Both the position numbers and the translations under genes were made by a program. 64,000 nt of DNA from Nitzschia sp. DOCU1 (taxonomy: Eukaryota; Bacillariophyta; Bacillariophyceae; Bacillariales; Bacillariaceae), in the NCBI GenBank assembly GCA_951394045.1, contig OX595989.1, positions 2,666,001-2,730,000 on the forward strand. The letters are read 5' to 3'. Of the stretch, positions 19,861 to 29,243 are shown piece after piece; position 1 is the stretch's first letter; each line of letters begins with the position of its first letter. The notes under the pieces were generated by a model that worked only from the letters and a program-made list of their open reading frames with translations, made no database searches and was not told the DNA's origin.

Positions 19861-21867
19861 ATGTCGTTGTTAGACCCGGAAGAGACCTTTACGTCCCTCA
19901 CAGAGTCTGTTGGACTTGACATTCGGCTGCGAAAGGCAGTCCAGCGTCTAGGCCACATTCGACCGACACTGGTGCAATCGAAATGTCTTCCGCTGGCGAT
20001 CAACTCGGGCCGTGATTTGTTGGTCCGAGCAAAGACTGGAAGCGGGAAAACCTTGGCATACTGTCTCCCGCTACTGCAGAAAATTTTGCAATCCAAGACC
20101 GTCTCTGCACAAGAGGGCGACCACGCAGTTCGGGCGGTAGTGCTGGTTCCAACACGCGAATTGTGTTCCCAAGTCTACAAGACGCTGCAATCGCTGGTTT
20201 ACTATTGCGATGAAATAGTTAGGGTCTCAGTCCTTAGTGCGGCTGCACGAAGTGGTCGAGGTGAAAAGTCACAGCAAGATCTGGCTCGTCAAAAGGCCAT
20301 GCTTCGTGATCGTCCCGATGTTATTGTAGCGACGCCTGCCGGATTGCTTGGTCACATTCGGGCAGGAGATGTCGACTTGAAAACATCCTTGGAGACGCTG
20401 GTGGTAGATGAAGCTGATTTGGTTCTTTCTTTTGGGTACGCCAATGACATTGAGGAAATTATGAAGTCTCTGCCCAAGATTTGTCAAGGTTTCCTCATGT
20501 CAGCTACTCTGAGCCCTGAACTGAATTCGTTGAAGAAGGTTGTACTGCATTCACCGGTAGTACTCAAGCTGGAGCAAGAAGAAGCCGATCGATCTGCTGG
20601 TCAACTGACACAATTCTACCTGCAAGTACCGAAGAAAGATAAGAATCTTGTGATCTATGTCTTTTTGAAGCTGGGTTTGCTCAAGGGCAAGGGGATCTTT
20701 TTTGTCAATTCGACTGACGGCGGATACCGCCTCAAGCTCTTGTTAGAACAGTTTCACATTCGTTCATCTGTTCTTAATGCGGAACTTCCATTTCGAAGTC
20801 GTCTCAATATTATTGAACAATTCAATGTGGGAAACTTTGATTATTTGATCGCCACAGACGAAAGTACTGATGCTGATGCCGACGAGGCAGGTTCCGATGA
20901 AGAAGACGATGACGACGATGAGCCCAAGCAAAAGAGGAGCAAGAAGAAGGATGCGGAATATGGTGTGTCGAGAGGCTTGGACTTTCGCCACGTATCGTTT
21001 GTTTTGAATGTCGATTTTCCACCCTCGGCTCGATCCTATGCGCATCGCGTAGGCCGTACAGCACGTGGGGGAGCCAAGGGTGTGGCCTTGTCTTTGGTGG
21101 AAATGGAGTCCCAGGAGCAGCAAGACCTTTTGGTGGCCGTGCAGGAAGATCAGCCTAAAATTCCCATCTCAGGAGCTGTTACGGACACGTTCCAAGCCGT
21201 TGCCGCTGGCGAAGTCGGCGTCAAACCGACCGAGCAATCCCAGCCAAGTCCGCTAGATTTTAACTTGCACGAGATTGAAGGATTCCGATACAGAGTGGAG
21301 GACGTAACTCGTGCTGTGACACGGACGGCGGTCAAAGAAACCAGGGCCGCAGAACTTCGAGCAGAGATTCTCAACTCGGACCGATTGCAAAGCCACTTTG
21401 AAGAGAACCCTGCTGATTTGCAGCTCTTGCGTCATGATCGAGTCGCTACTCATGTTTCGAAGGTTCAAGACCATCTCAAACACGTTCCAAAATATCTCTT
21501 GCCACGTGGTATGGCAGTAGCTGATCTCAATAGGAAGCGAAAAAGAAAAAAGAACCGTACCAAAGGCACCGGTGGCCAGCGACGATCCGACAACGACCCC
21601 TTGCAGTCTTTCAACGACGGGGATGTCAATCTTGATGGCCTGGAAGATGACGACGAGGAGGACATGCCAGACTTCTCGCAAGGAGATGCCGAGAAGCCAG
21701 CTAAGAAGAAGCAAAAGATGGATGACACTGAAAGGAAGATTTTTGCCAATACCAAGGATGGAACTGGAATGAGCACGTCTGGTAGAAATGCGTGGAAAGA
21801 GAGGCATCGAAAAGGAAAGTTCGGCAAACGCAAATCTGAGAAGAAGCACAAGACCATGGGAATATAA
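19861..21867 (+). CDS. DBP9: DEAD-box ATP-dependent RNA helicase, DBP9/DDX56 type
   Basis: 668 residues from ATG 19861, chosen because MSLLDPEETFTSL directly precedes the Q-motif region as in DBP9. Motif I AKTGSGKT (57-64), Ia PTRELCSQ, II DEAD (183-186), III SAT (214-216), IV IFFVNSTD, V GVSRGLDF and VI HRVGRTARGG are all present. An acidic insertion (DEEDDDDDEPKQKRSKKK) between IATDES and motif V is typical of DBP9/DDX56. The C-terminal tail is Lys/Arg-rich (RKRKRKKNR). Family members act in the nucleolus in assembly of the 60S ribosomal subunit. The whole set of motifs is intact, so an active ATPase is expected. Confidence 0.9.
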   Translation: MSLLDPEETFTSLTESVGLDIRLRKAVQRLGHIRPTLVQSKCLPLAINSGRDLLVRAKTGSGKTLAYCLPLLQKILQSKTVSAQEGDHAVRAVVLVPTRELCSQVYKTLQSLVYYCDEIVRVSVLSAAARSGRGEKSQQDLARQKAMLRDRPDVIVATPAGLLGHIRAGDVDLKTSLETLVVDEADLVLSFGYANDIEEIMKSLPKICQGFLMSATLSPELNSLKKVVLHSPVVLKLEQEEADRSAGQLTQFYLQVPKKDKNLVIYVFLKLGLLKGKGIFFVNSTDGGYRLKLLLEQFHIRSSVLNAELPFRSRLNIIEQFNVGNFDYLIATDESTDADADEAGSDEEDDDDDEPKQKRSKKKDAEYGVSRGLDFRHVSFVLNVDFPPSARSYAHRVGRTARGGAKGVALSLVEMESQEQQDLLVAVQEDQPKIPISGAVTDTFQAVAAGEVGVKPTEQSQPSPLDFNLHEIEGFRYRVEDVTRAVTRTAVKETRAAELRAEILNSDRLQSHFEENPADLQLLRHDRVATHVSKVQDHLKHVPKYLLPRGMAVADLNRKRKRKKNRTKGTGGQRRSDNDPLQSFNDGDVNLDGLEDDDEEDMPDFSQGDAEKPAKKKQKMDDTERKIFANTKDGTGMSTSGRNAWKERHRKGKFGKRKSEKKHKTMGI

Positions 21868-22033
21868 TCTACTTAGGTTGTTGATTGGAAGGAATATTAG
21901 CGAATCTACCAGTATACGCATATTTTTGCGAAAAGTAGCGCTCGAAAAGCAAATACCGGTAGTCAAAGGGGCTTGGGCCGCTCACCAACCCCAAGAAGAT
22001 ACTCGGAGGATCTATGATCTTGGACAGTGTCAA

Positions 22034-22879
22034 TCAAACAAGTTCGCTAGGCTTGTCTATGGTCTTTGTCAAACTTTCCACTAGAGCTGTGGGCAAGTTC
22101 AGGACTTTTGTCTTACCAAAGAAAGTGACAGCACTATCATTGAAAGCCTGTTCAAAGTGACCTGGAAGCTGGGAGATCTCATCCCTGGGTAGTGCTATTG
22201 GATGCTCTTCCCAGAATTGTTGTAGATGCTTCAACAATTTGGTATGTTCGTTTTGCTCCAACCGATTGGCGTAATGGACTAGTGAATTTCCGACTATCAT
22301 GATATTCTCTAAGCGCTCACGATTCGCAAACACAACATTCGAATACAGCTCCAGGGGGCAGTGTGGCATGAAGAAAAGAGTGGGTTCATTCGCTTCTCGA
22401 CGCCCTCGTTCATTTTCGGCAATGACTTGGACCGATGTAGTCTTCAAATATGACCCCTCCTCGGGTGTCATGAATGGTTCGTAGTAGTACATGGGAATAT
22501 CTTTTTCCTCTCTTGTCAGTAGTATTCTTAGCTGCATCGCACACGCCAACTGCCAGAGGGGCGCCGACGGCGTCGACTGTTTCCGCCCAAAATTTCCAAT
22601 GCCGTAGCAGACTATGGCGGAAGGAGGCGGCCCTCTCAGCACTGCCTCTTGAAGTTGCTGAAATAATTTTGTAGATTGAAGCTCCTGGCGGCACTGCGAA
22701 ATACTTTTCTCGACTTCGCTGTTGGACATGGGTGTCACCGACGATTCGTCTGCCCCCGCGCTATGGTACACATGCCAGCCCCCGACATTTTGACCACTCT
22801 GCTTTCGGGTATTTCGAGCGATTCGTTTCTTGTCACTCTTTGACACTGTTTTCCATTCAGCTTCAGAGGTCATTGCCAT
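22034..22879 (-). CDS. SRR1-like domain protein
   Basis: 281 residues. Blocks of the SRR1-like family are seen in order: SAIVCYGIGNFG (about 87-98), APLWQLACAMQLRILL, MYYYEPFMTPEEGSYLKT (the YDPxxxxxExxxL block), and PTLFFMPHCPLELYSNVVFAN with the invariant PHC...LY..N pattern. Residues 1-35 are basic (KSDKKRIARNTRKQ). SRR1 proteins were named from an Arabidopsis mutant with altered red-light and clock responses; yeast and animal relatives are linked to heme or transcription regulation. The biochemical function remains unsettled. The call is on motif content and is firm; the role here is not. Confidence 0.85.
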   Translation of the reverse strand: MAMTSEAEWKTVSKSDKKRIARNTRKQSGQNVGGWHVYHSAGADESSVTPMSNSEVEKSISQCRQELQSTKLFQQLQEAVLRGPPPSAIVCYGIGNFGRKQSTPSAPLWQLACAMQLRILLTREEKDIPMYYYEPFMTPEEGSYLKTTSVQVIAENERGRREANEPTLFFMPHCPLELYSNVVFANRERLENIMIVGNSLVHYANRLEQNEHTKLLKHLQQFWEEHPIALPRDEISQLPGHFEQAFNDSAVTFFGKTKVLNLPTALVESLTKTIDKPSELV

Positions 22880-23241
22880 GACGGCTGCCGTTGGGCAATA
22901 TCATCTGGTCGTTTCGCACTTTGTGTTGTTGGCAAATCGATGAAGATCGGGCATCGTAAAGAGACGCGCGACGGGGAAAAGTGAAGCGAAACAGTATGCG
23001 CGCTCCCAGGCGCGACGGACGGCGGATGGACGTCATCTTGGATCTTCGACTCACTTGATCCGATTATGTTCTGTACAGATCGCCAAAAAAAGGGGGGGAA
23101 GTTCGACGAGGGCGAGAGAGATGATGTGAGAGAGAGAGGGAAAGATGACATCTCGATCGTCGGTGTCAGTAAAAATGACCCGTGCTTCTGGGCTGGGCAA
23201 AGCCAAACTTTATTGCTAGAATACTCTCTCGGGTAGAAGGC
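22880..23241. other. Divergent intergenic region
   Basis: 362 bases. Contains a purine run near 23080-23150 (AGAGAGAG) and an ACGTCA half-site near 23030. Presumed bidirectional promoter of the SRR1-like gene and the membrane hypothetical gene. Confidence 0.5.
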
Positions 23242-24654
23242 ATGGCTTTGATGCAACGACGAGCCCGGCCTAAGTTTGCAGGGGAGACGAGTCGTGACAT
23301 GGAAGATACGAAAAAGTCCACCGGATTTCGCAATGGGAAGGCCGTGGGTACCTTTGTTGTCCTGCTTGTCTTAGCTGCAATTTCGGCGTTGGGACAAGCT
23401 AAAGATAAAGCCACGGTTGGGTTACCTAGTTCAACTGCGCTTCGGATATCAGGTTCGGTGTTTGAAATTGATACAGGCGTAAGGGTCATTGTGGACTTTG
23501 ATGCCATCGAAGCCGAGTCGACGACTGTCACACTGGGTCCACACAAGGCGACGTTACTTCTTCCGCGCCCATGCGCCAACCCAGGAATGTGGCTACGTCT
23601 TGAAGGAGACGCTCTGGTGGCAGTTGTTTTGACTGAAGGTGCCACAAGCTGGGAAGGATCCTTCACATTACCGATTTCAGGGAGCTATAGTCTTACTGCC
23701 TACTGGTATGGCTGCGACCGGCAAACGGCTTTGCAGAAAAAGGTACTGACAACAGTCGTTGCCAAGAACGTCGCTACCGTCGATGTTCGAAAGGATACCT
23801 CGCTATTTCCACTCTCAGCTTGGATATCTTCCAAAAAATTCACGCAAGAGTCTGATGTGGGGCAGCCCTACATCTGGCACAATCTAGAGATCTCTACCGC
23901 AGAGGCAGATCTCATGAAAACCAGTGGTTCTATCGTAGCAAAGGACAGTGCTACATTCCCAGAAACCAAATTTTACAAATTCGGAGAACTCAGCAACTAC
24001 GAGTTGGTTTGCTGGGTCGGAGGAGATTCCGCCGACAAACTTCGCGCTTCATTTCGACTGCTACGACCACTCGTTAGCGCCCACCAACGTCCTTTCAAGT
24101 TTCATCTTTACAACAGCAGCAGCTTTACTAGCCCGGATGCCAGTTGGACCGAGGAGAACAAAAAGACGTTTCGGAAATGTAAACATATTCTTATCTCGAT
24201 GGATCCAGTGAAAACACCATCGACTCAGACCGCGTACATCCAACAAGTAAAGAATTTCATCGGTCATTTGCTAAAAGCATTCCCAGACGAAACATTTCCG
24301 ATTTGGATGTTCACTGTCCTAGAATCTCCCGTCACGCCAACGAATTGTCATCAACCCTCGCTTCCTCGCACGTCGGATCATCCTTGTAACACTGCTTTGA
24401 AGGACATATTTCGAAATAGTCCCTTTCCCGAGCGGGTGCGCTTCTTGGACAACACGGACGTGACTCTGCCTCATCTAGGAGAAAATTCTGAGGATGTAAC
24501 GACGGCTATTGCGTTACGAATCTTTGTGTTTGTCGGGAAACAAGTAGAGACGTGGCGAGCAAAGGGACAAGTGGGGGGCATTAAGGGCCTGAGACGTGGC
24601 GATATCTTGGAACCCAATTTTGAGCTCGTACCTTACCTAGATTGGGGGAAATAG
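23242..24654 (+). CDS. Hypothetical type II membrane protein, possibly SGNH-like
   Basis: 470 residues from ATG 23242; an open frame from GTG 23182 would add 20 residues. A basic tail is followed by a signal anchor (VGTFVVLLVLAAISALG, about residues 35-51). Residues about 70-165 look like a beta-rich domain ending in GSYSLTAYWYGCD. ELVCWVGGDSADKLRASF (about 254-271) resembles the Gly-Asp-Ser block of SGNH and PC-esterase families, and GENSEDVTTAIALRIF lies where their C-terminal block would be, but a clear DxxH is not seen. It could act on glycans in the Golgi or at the surface; this is a guess. Not a family I can name. Confidence 0.6.
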   Translation: MALMQRRARPKFAGETSRDMEDTKKSTGFRNGKAVGTFVVLLVLAAISALGQAKDKATVGLPSSTALRISGSVFEIDTGVRVIVDFDAIEAESTTVTLGPHKATLLLPRPCANPGMWLRLEGDALVAVVLTEGATSWEGSFTLPISGSYSLTAYWYGCDRQTALQKKVLTTVVAKNVATVDVRKDTSLFPLSAWISSKKFTQESDVGQPYIWHNLEISTAEADLMKTSGSIVAKDSATFPETKFYKFGELSNYELVCWVGGDSADKLRASFRLLRPLVSAHQRPFKFHLYNSSSFTSPDASWTEENKKTFRKCKHILISMDPVKTPSTQTAYIQQVKNFIGHLLKAFPDETFPIWMFTVLESPVTPTNCHQPSLPRTSDHPCNTALKDIFRNSPFPERVRFLDNTDVTLPHLGENSEDVTTAIALRIFVFVGKQVETWRAKGQVGGIKGLRRGDILEPNFELVPYLDWGK

Positions 24655-25000
24655 AATATTTCCAGCTACTCCGAGTAGTGATTGAAACACAAACGTGTAG
24701 ATTGATGAGCTAATCACCAAGCAAGGGAATAGCTGATCGATAAAATCTAAAATTTCACCACCCCCAACTAGTAAATGGACTAAAAGGACTACTAACTTCT
24801 GCTCTTTCCCGCCACATCGTCTGCACTTCGCCCCTTTTCCGCTCTACCGGTAGCTACTTTCCCCCCGAGATCCACACTCTCTCTCGTCATGTTCGATCAT
24901 CGGATTACAATTACACTGGCATAACATCGATTACAATTACATTGGCATAACGTTGAATGCCTCTTGGGCGGACCTATTGTTAATACTTTGAAAGCGCCAA
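24655..25000. other. Intergenic upstream of CDK7
   Basis: 346 bases with a pyrimidine-rich middle and, just before the CDK7 start, a pair of 26-base direct repeats (separate entry). A CTACCGGTAG palindrome lies at 24844..24853. Confidence 0.5.
24903..24954. repeat. Two tandem 26-base direct repeats
   Basis: Units 24903..24928 and 24929..24954, starting GATTACAATTACA. They differ at three or four positions and end 46 bases before the CDK7 ATG, so they lie in its 5' untranslated region or core promoter. Confidence 0.85.
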
Positions 25001-26068
25001 ATGGAGAACTACCAAGTCATCAAGCCCCTCGGCCAGGGTACATGGGGAGTCGTCCACATGGCCGAACAAAAGGGAACTGGGCGCATCGTTGCCGTGAAAA
25101 AGATCAAATCCGTCAATCCAGACGAGGGGGTGAACTTTACAGCCGTTCGAGAAATCAAGTTATTACGCGAATTCAAGCACGAAAACATTATTGAGCTAGT
25201 GGATGTCTTTTCGACCCCTGACATGGCTGTGTGTTTGGTCTACGAATGTGCCCATACAGATCTGGAAAAGATTTTGGGCAACAAGTCCATTCCCATTTCC
25301 TTGGCAGATATCAAGCAACACTTGTCGACTCTGTTGCGCGCTATTGCGGCTTGCCACGACAGATGGATTCTGCATCGCGATTTAAAACCGGACAATATGC
25401 TTTTCATGAAGGTACGAAATTGCTAATGAATCGACAAGAATCTTGTAGCCGCAGTGCAATACTGACCCCGTCCACCGGATATTACTTTCCCCTTACGCTT
25501 CTCGCCTGTCTCGATGAACTGAAACCGTGTATTTGACAATCTGCTTCCATCGTTGAAGAATGGCCAAATGAAACTTGCTGATTTTGGGCTCGCCAGGGTG
25601 TACGGTACTCCGAAACAACGACTGTCACCACAAGCGATTACTTTGTGGTACAAACCGCCCGAATTGCTGCTAGGAGCCTATGAATACTCATCCGCTGCCG
25701 ACATGTGGAGTGTGGGGTGTATCTTTGCAGAACTCTTGTTACGACGGCCTTTTTTGCAGGGCAAGAATAGCGACATTTCACAACTAGATACAATCTTCAC
25801 CGTCTTTGGGACGCCGAATGAGACAAACTGGCCAGATCACAAGGCACTTCCCCTTTGTACGCGAGGACTTTTATGGGACGACGTCCCTGCTATCCCCTTC
25901 GACGAAATCTTTACAGCGGCTCCCAAAGATGCGATAAGTTTGCTACGATCCATCCTGGCGTTGGATCCCAACATGCGGTTCACGGCAGATCAATCGTTGA
26001 GCCATCCTTACTTTACGAATGATCCACCGCCCACACCAAAGGAGAAGCTCGTTCTGGAAGCACCATAG
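25001..26068 (+). CDS. CDK7: Cyclin-dependent kinase 7 (CAK/TFIIH kinase)
   Basis: Exon 1 25001..25411 and exon 2 25559..26068 give 306 residues; intron 25412..25558 (GTACGA...AAG), phase 0, joining LFMK to NGQMKLADFG. Gly loop GQGTWGVV (11-18), VAVKK with Lys33, a PSTAIRE-helix NFTAVREIKLL that matches CDK7 rather than CDK1, HRDLKPDN (125-132), DFG (145-147) and activating Thr165 in QAITLWYKPPE. CDK7 with cyclin H phosphorylates the RNA polymerase II tail as part of TFIIH and activates other CDKs. CDK7 usually has a second T-loop phosphosite (SP) at about this spacing, and RLSPQAIT here fits. Length is a little under the animal protein because of a short C-tail. Confidence 0.9.
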
Positions 26069-26525
26069 TGTATCCTTTCCGTCGTGCGGTGTCGACGTTT
26101 GCATTTCAGGAGGAGTCGCATGTCAAGCTGGTGGCAGAAGTCTTCTGAGAAGATACCGCTGCGAGAATAGTCTATAATACAATATAGTTCTTCTAGCTAT
26201 GGTTCGTTCTCCTTAGCCCTGGGTGATCAGCTCTGCTTCTTTAAAGGAGAAGCTCCTGTGTCTCTATCAAAAAGCAGCAAAGCAAAACCAAGGAAGTGAT
26301 ACTGTACATAGCAACTCGGACGCTGGAATTGTTGCCAAGGTCAAACGAGTCGAAATGTCATTCGAAAGAGTCGGCGCGTCAGTCCGCCGTCCCCACGGCA
26401 GAACAGCAAAAGCAACGCAAAAATCTGCTACTGTTGACCATGAGCCTCGTCGCTGCAGTTTGCATCTTTTGACGCAAGTCATTGACTATTATACATCGAA
26501 TTCATTGAGTGAACAATCGTAGAGC
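26069..26525. other. Intergenic between CDK7 and EMC7
   Basis: A 99-codon open frame from a GTG at 26223 to 26522 ends just before the EMC7 start; it has no family signal and is not called. Otherwise presumed 3' and 5' untranslated sequence. Confidence 0.45.
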
Positions 26526-27262
26526 ATGATCGCATTGACAAGAATCTTACTACTCCTGAGCGTCATTACTTTAAGGTACGAATATTGTAAATGAACCGAC
26601 ACCCATCTCCTGCCTTCCAAGCTCGTCTCACCCGGTCCATTGTTTCCGTGCTGGCGGCAAATAGCGCGGCTCAAGGTTTGACCACTACGTTGGAAGGTCG
26701 TTTGCAATTCTCCGACAAGACGCCATTCAATGTGACTACCCGTATTACCCTGAACAATGCCGAGTACACGACTTATAGCCGCACGGACGGGAGCTTTGCG
26801 ATTTACAACGTCCCTCCAGGAATTCATCAATTAGACATTCACTCCCCCACGTATCATTTCGGACAAGTAAAAATTCAAGTGCTGGAAGATTCTATGGATA
26901 GTCCGAAATGTTTGGAGTACATATATCCCGGAGCCGCCAAAACGGCCATCAAGTATCCGCTCGTCTTGACTCCCCACGCCACCTATGACTACTTTGAGCC
27001 ACAAAAGGGTTTCTCGATCTTTGGATTGTTGAAGAACCCCATGGTTTTGATGATGATCGTATCGGCTGGTTTGATGGTTGGTATGCCCAAGTTGATGGAA
27101 GGCTTGGATCCTGAAGAAAAGGAACAAATGCGAAAGCAAATGCAAGCGCAGTCGAATCCTACGGAAATGCTCAGTCAAATGTTCAACATGGGCGGGGGAG
27201 ACGCTGCGGCAGATGCAGGCAAGAGTCGACGAGAACGACGTCGTGCTGTCAAGAAAGATTAG
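26526..27262 (+). CDS. EMC7: ER membrane protein complex subunit 7
   Basis: Exon 1 26526..26575 and exon 2 26665..27262, 215 residues. The tiny first exon encodes a signal peptide (MIALTRILLLLSVITL) and joins in phase 2 to SAAQGLTTTLEG, giving a clean cleavage region; starting in the second exon would lose the signal. The luminal part is the beta-sandwich of EMC7 (RLQFSD, TTYSRTDGSFAIYNVPPG, HQLDIHSPTYHFGQVKIQV). One membrane segment follows (NPMVLMMIVSAGLMVGMP) and then a cytosolic MEGLDPEEKEQMRKQMQ helix with a basic tail, as in other EMC7s. The EMC inserts tail-anchored and multi-pass proteins into the ER membrane. Its 3' end is 50 bases from that of the convergent NFU gene. Confidence 0.88.
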
Positions 27263-27312
27263 AAAAACTTCACTCTATAATTTAGTTCAAATGTAGTAGG
27301 ATGTGTCTGTGC

Positions 27313-28500
27313 CTACTCTACGAATCTCACTTCCTTGACAAAATCAATATCTTGCACAGCCAATTCTAAACCCTGTCGCACCTTGGACGCTCCGCGGAAC
27401 TTGAGTTCCACAACTCCAGAAACCCCATCGATGCTGATAATCTCCACAGATCCTCCCATGGCGATGATCGCCGGGGTGATGCGGTTCACTTCAACGGCCA
27501 CCATTTCAAAGGAAAGTTCCTTGGGGGTATTGTCATCTTCGATCTGCAGGACTTGCCCCAAGTTTTCAAAGTTCTCTTTCAAAACTCGCTCAATTCCCAT
27601 TTGCATTGTCACTGTAGAAGAGGGACAGGATCCACAGGCACCTTCTAATTTCAAATAGACATTTCTTGTCTCTTCGTCGACTCGTTCTACAGAAACATTC
27701 CCACCATCACTAATCAAGTAGGGTCGCACCTCCTCGAGTACCTTGTCAACATTTTCCTTGTTGAATGGAATCTTTTCTTCGGCACTTGTAGTCACAGACG
27801 CAGCCTTGGGCATTTCAAAAGGAGACACGACGCCTTCGCTACTACTTTCCACAGCAGTTGTCGCCGTAGTCCCTGTCCTCATGGCCATGGCTTCCGCTGT
27901 CATTTCCATAAACTCCACATCGTCTTCATCCATGTCATCGTCGTCTTCGTCAAATGGCATTTCCATGGCAGCTGCCACAGGATCAAAATTGATCTTTCCA
28001 CCAACCTTGGCAGCTTCCATTCTCCAATCGTCTGCAATACTCTGCATGGCTCCTTCGCTGGGAATCATAAACGACAAGGCCCGTACATGTGCCACTCTGT
28101 CGGAACCAAACTCTTCTGCCATTTGCGTCAAATCGGCTTCTAGATCCGTGGATACTCCAATGTGTTCACATTGTTCCCAACCCGCGTATCCTCGTTTATA
28201 ATCCTTGTTCATAAGAGCAAATACGCCAGCCACGTTGGAATTGCCCTTGAGACCTGCCATGAGAACTTTGTAGGGAAGGACCCGTTTTCCATTCAATACG
28301 GGAGCTGCACTAGTAGTGGTAGCAGATGATGAGGGTTCCTTGTTGTCGTTTTCTCCTTGCTCTGCTACGAAGAGTCGCGTGGTTCCCTCGTTGGGGACGC
28401 CAAAGCATCGGCTTGTCGTCGCCGGGAGGAATCCGTGAACGTCTTGTTGGAAGGACGACAAGAAGCAGGTCAATATCGAAAACAAAGCTATTCGAGACAT
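27313..28500 (-). CDS. Plastid NFU iron-sulfur scaffold with GIY-YIG-like N-terminal domain
   Basis: 395 residues from ATG 28500; an upstream ATG in frame at 28536 would mask the signal peptide. Residues 1-23 form a signal peptide and the next residues, FLPATTS, have the Phe at +1 expected for import into a complex plastid. Residues about 78-165 (VAGVFALMN, HIGVSTDLEADL, VAHVRALSFMIPSEGAMQSI) resemble the degenerate GIY-YIG domain seen in some plant plastid proteins. After an acidic Met-rich linker comes an NFU domain (245-320) with the cluster-binding CGSC at 289-292. A second NFU-like repeat (about 328-395) lacks the cysteines. NFU proteins pass assembled Fe-S clusters to targets such as photosystem I. 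Cluster transfer is predicted for the first repeat only. Confidence 0.85.
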   Translation of the reverse strand: MSRIALFSILTCFLSSFQQDVHGFLPATTSRCFGVPNEGTTRLFVAEQGENDNKEPSSSATTTSAAPVLNGKRVLPYKVLMAGLKGNSNVAGVFALMNKDYKRGYAGWEQCEHIGVSTDLEADLTQMAEEFGSDRVAHVRALSFMIPSEGAMQSIADDWRMEAAKVGGKINFDPVAAAMEMPFDEDDDDMDEDDVEFMEMTAEAMAMRTGTTATTAVESSSEGVVSPFEMPKAASVTTSAEEKIPFNKENVDKVLEEVRPYLISDGGNVSVERVDEETRNVYLKLEGACGSCPSSTVTMQMGIERVLKENFENLGQVLQIEDDNTPKELSFEMVAVEVNRITPAIIAMGGSVEIISIDGVSGVVELKFRGASKVRQGLELAVQDIDFVKEVRFVE

Positions 28501-28650
28501 TGTAGAGAGCACTGCAGAGATGTAGTGTTGACACACTAATTATAACACTGACAAAAGGTTGAATAGAACAACAACAGATGAATGTGAGGTCTCGACGATG
28601 ATCGAGCACGCATCTTCACATCTATCATGCAGAAAGGGTGAAGATGCCGC

Positions 28651-28658
28651 TGACGTCA
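28651..28658. promoter_or_regulatory. Perfect CRE palindrome TGACGTCA
   Basis: An 8-base bZIP-type site 150 bases upstream of the NFU start codon. CRE-like sites mediate CO2 and light response of some diatom plastid carbonic anhydrase genes, so a role in controlling this plastid gene is plausible. A single site of this length can occur by chance. Confidence 0.35.
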
Positions 28659-28981
28659 CCTCGGATGGAGAAGATATTCGATGGAGGACGGACGGAGGGG
28701 GATGGACGGCCAGAATCTGCGTATTCGAATAATACGAATCAATCGACACGTGTCAATTCACGACACAAAACACGACTGACTTCGACAAATCAAAAAAGGA
28801 ACGATACGAGTTTTTGTGATGCCACCACATTTCACGTTTCGGTTCAAGCCTCCAAACCTTTCACATTTTGCGACACTACCACCCAAATTGACAGTCATGT
28901 CGACGGCTTTATACATTCTCGATCACTGGACCACGTCCATTACTTGCAACAGTAGCAGTAGACGAGTACGACGAGAATCAT

Positions 28982-29003
28982 CATCAGCATCAGCATCAGC
29001 ATC
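28982..29003 (+). repeat. CATCAG microsatellite abutting an ATG
   Basis: Three full CATCAG units and a partial one directly before the ATG at 29004. In frame the repeat would read His-Gln, but the called start lies after it. Confidence 0.8.
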
Positions 29004-29243
29004 ATGGAGGAAACGAAAGCGGTTGCAATCATTGCGGGATATGCCGCCCTTGTGATTCTGATAGCCATGGCCTTTTTGGTATATGGATTTCTACAATGTT
29101 GTCAACTTCGACAAAAGAAACGATTTTACCAAGGAGTTTTCGAAACGGGAAGGAATTCTGAAGACCAAAACCGCCAGAACGAAATTGTGGTGGGTGACAT
29201 TGCTTCCGATGATAGCACTGTCTCTGTGCCAAGTTCTTTGTAA
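29004..29243 (+). CDS. Small single-pass membrane protein, hypothetical
   Basis: 79 residues. One strong membrane segment (AIIAGYAALVILIAMAFLVYGFL, about 9-31) is followed by CC and basic residues (QLRQKKRF), as in a type III anchor with positive cytosolic flank, then a polar tail. No family recognised. The start is supported only by position and by the membrane segment; the frame is short enough that chance remains possible. Confidence 0.4.
   Translation: MEETKAVAIIAGYAALVILIAMAFLVYGFLQCCQLRQKKRFYQGVFETGRNSEDQNRQNEIVVGDIASDDSTVSVPSSL

Larger units (their letters stand above)
28501..29003. other. Divergent intergenic region with CRE and CATCAG repeats
   Basis: 503 bases upstream of the NFU gene and of a small membrane ORF. 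Contains a perfect TGACGTCA and, next to the ATG at 29004, a CATCAG microsatellite (separate entries). Confidence 0.5.

Noticed and set aside
26223..26522. 99-codon plus-strand frame
   Set aside because: Starts with GTG, no family signal, lies in untranslated space between CDK7 and EMC7.
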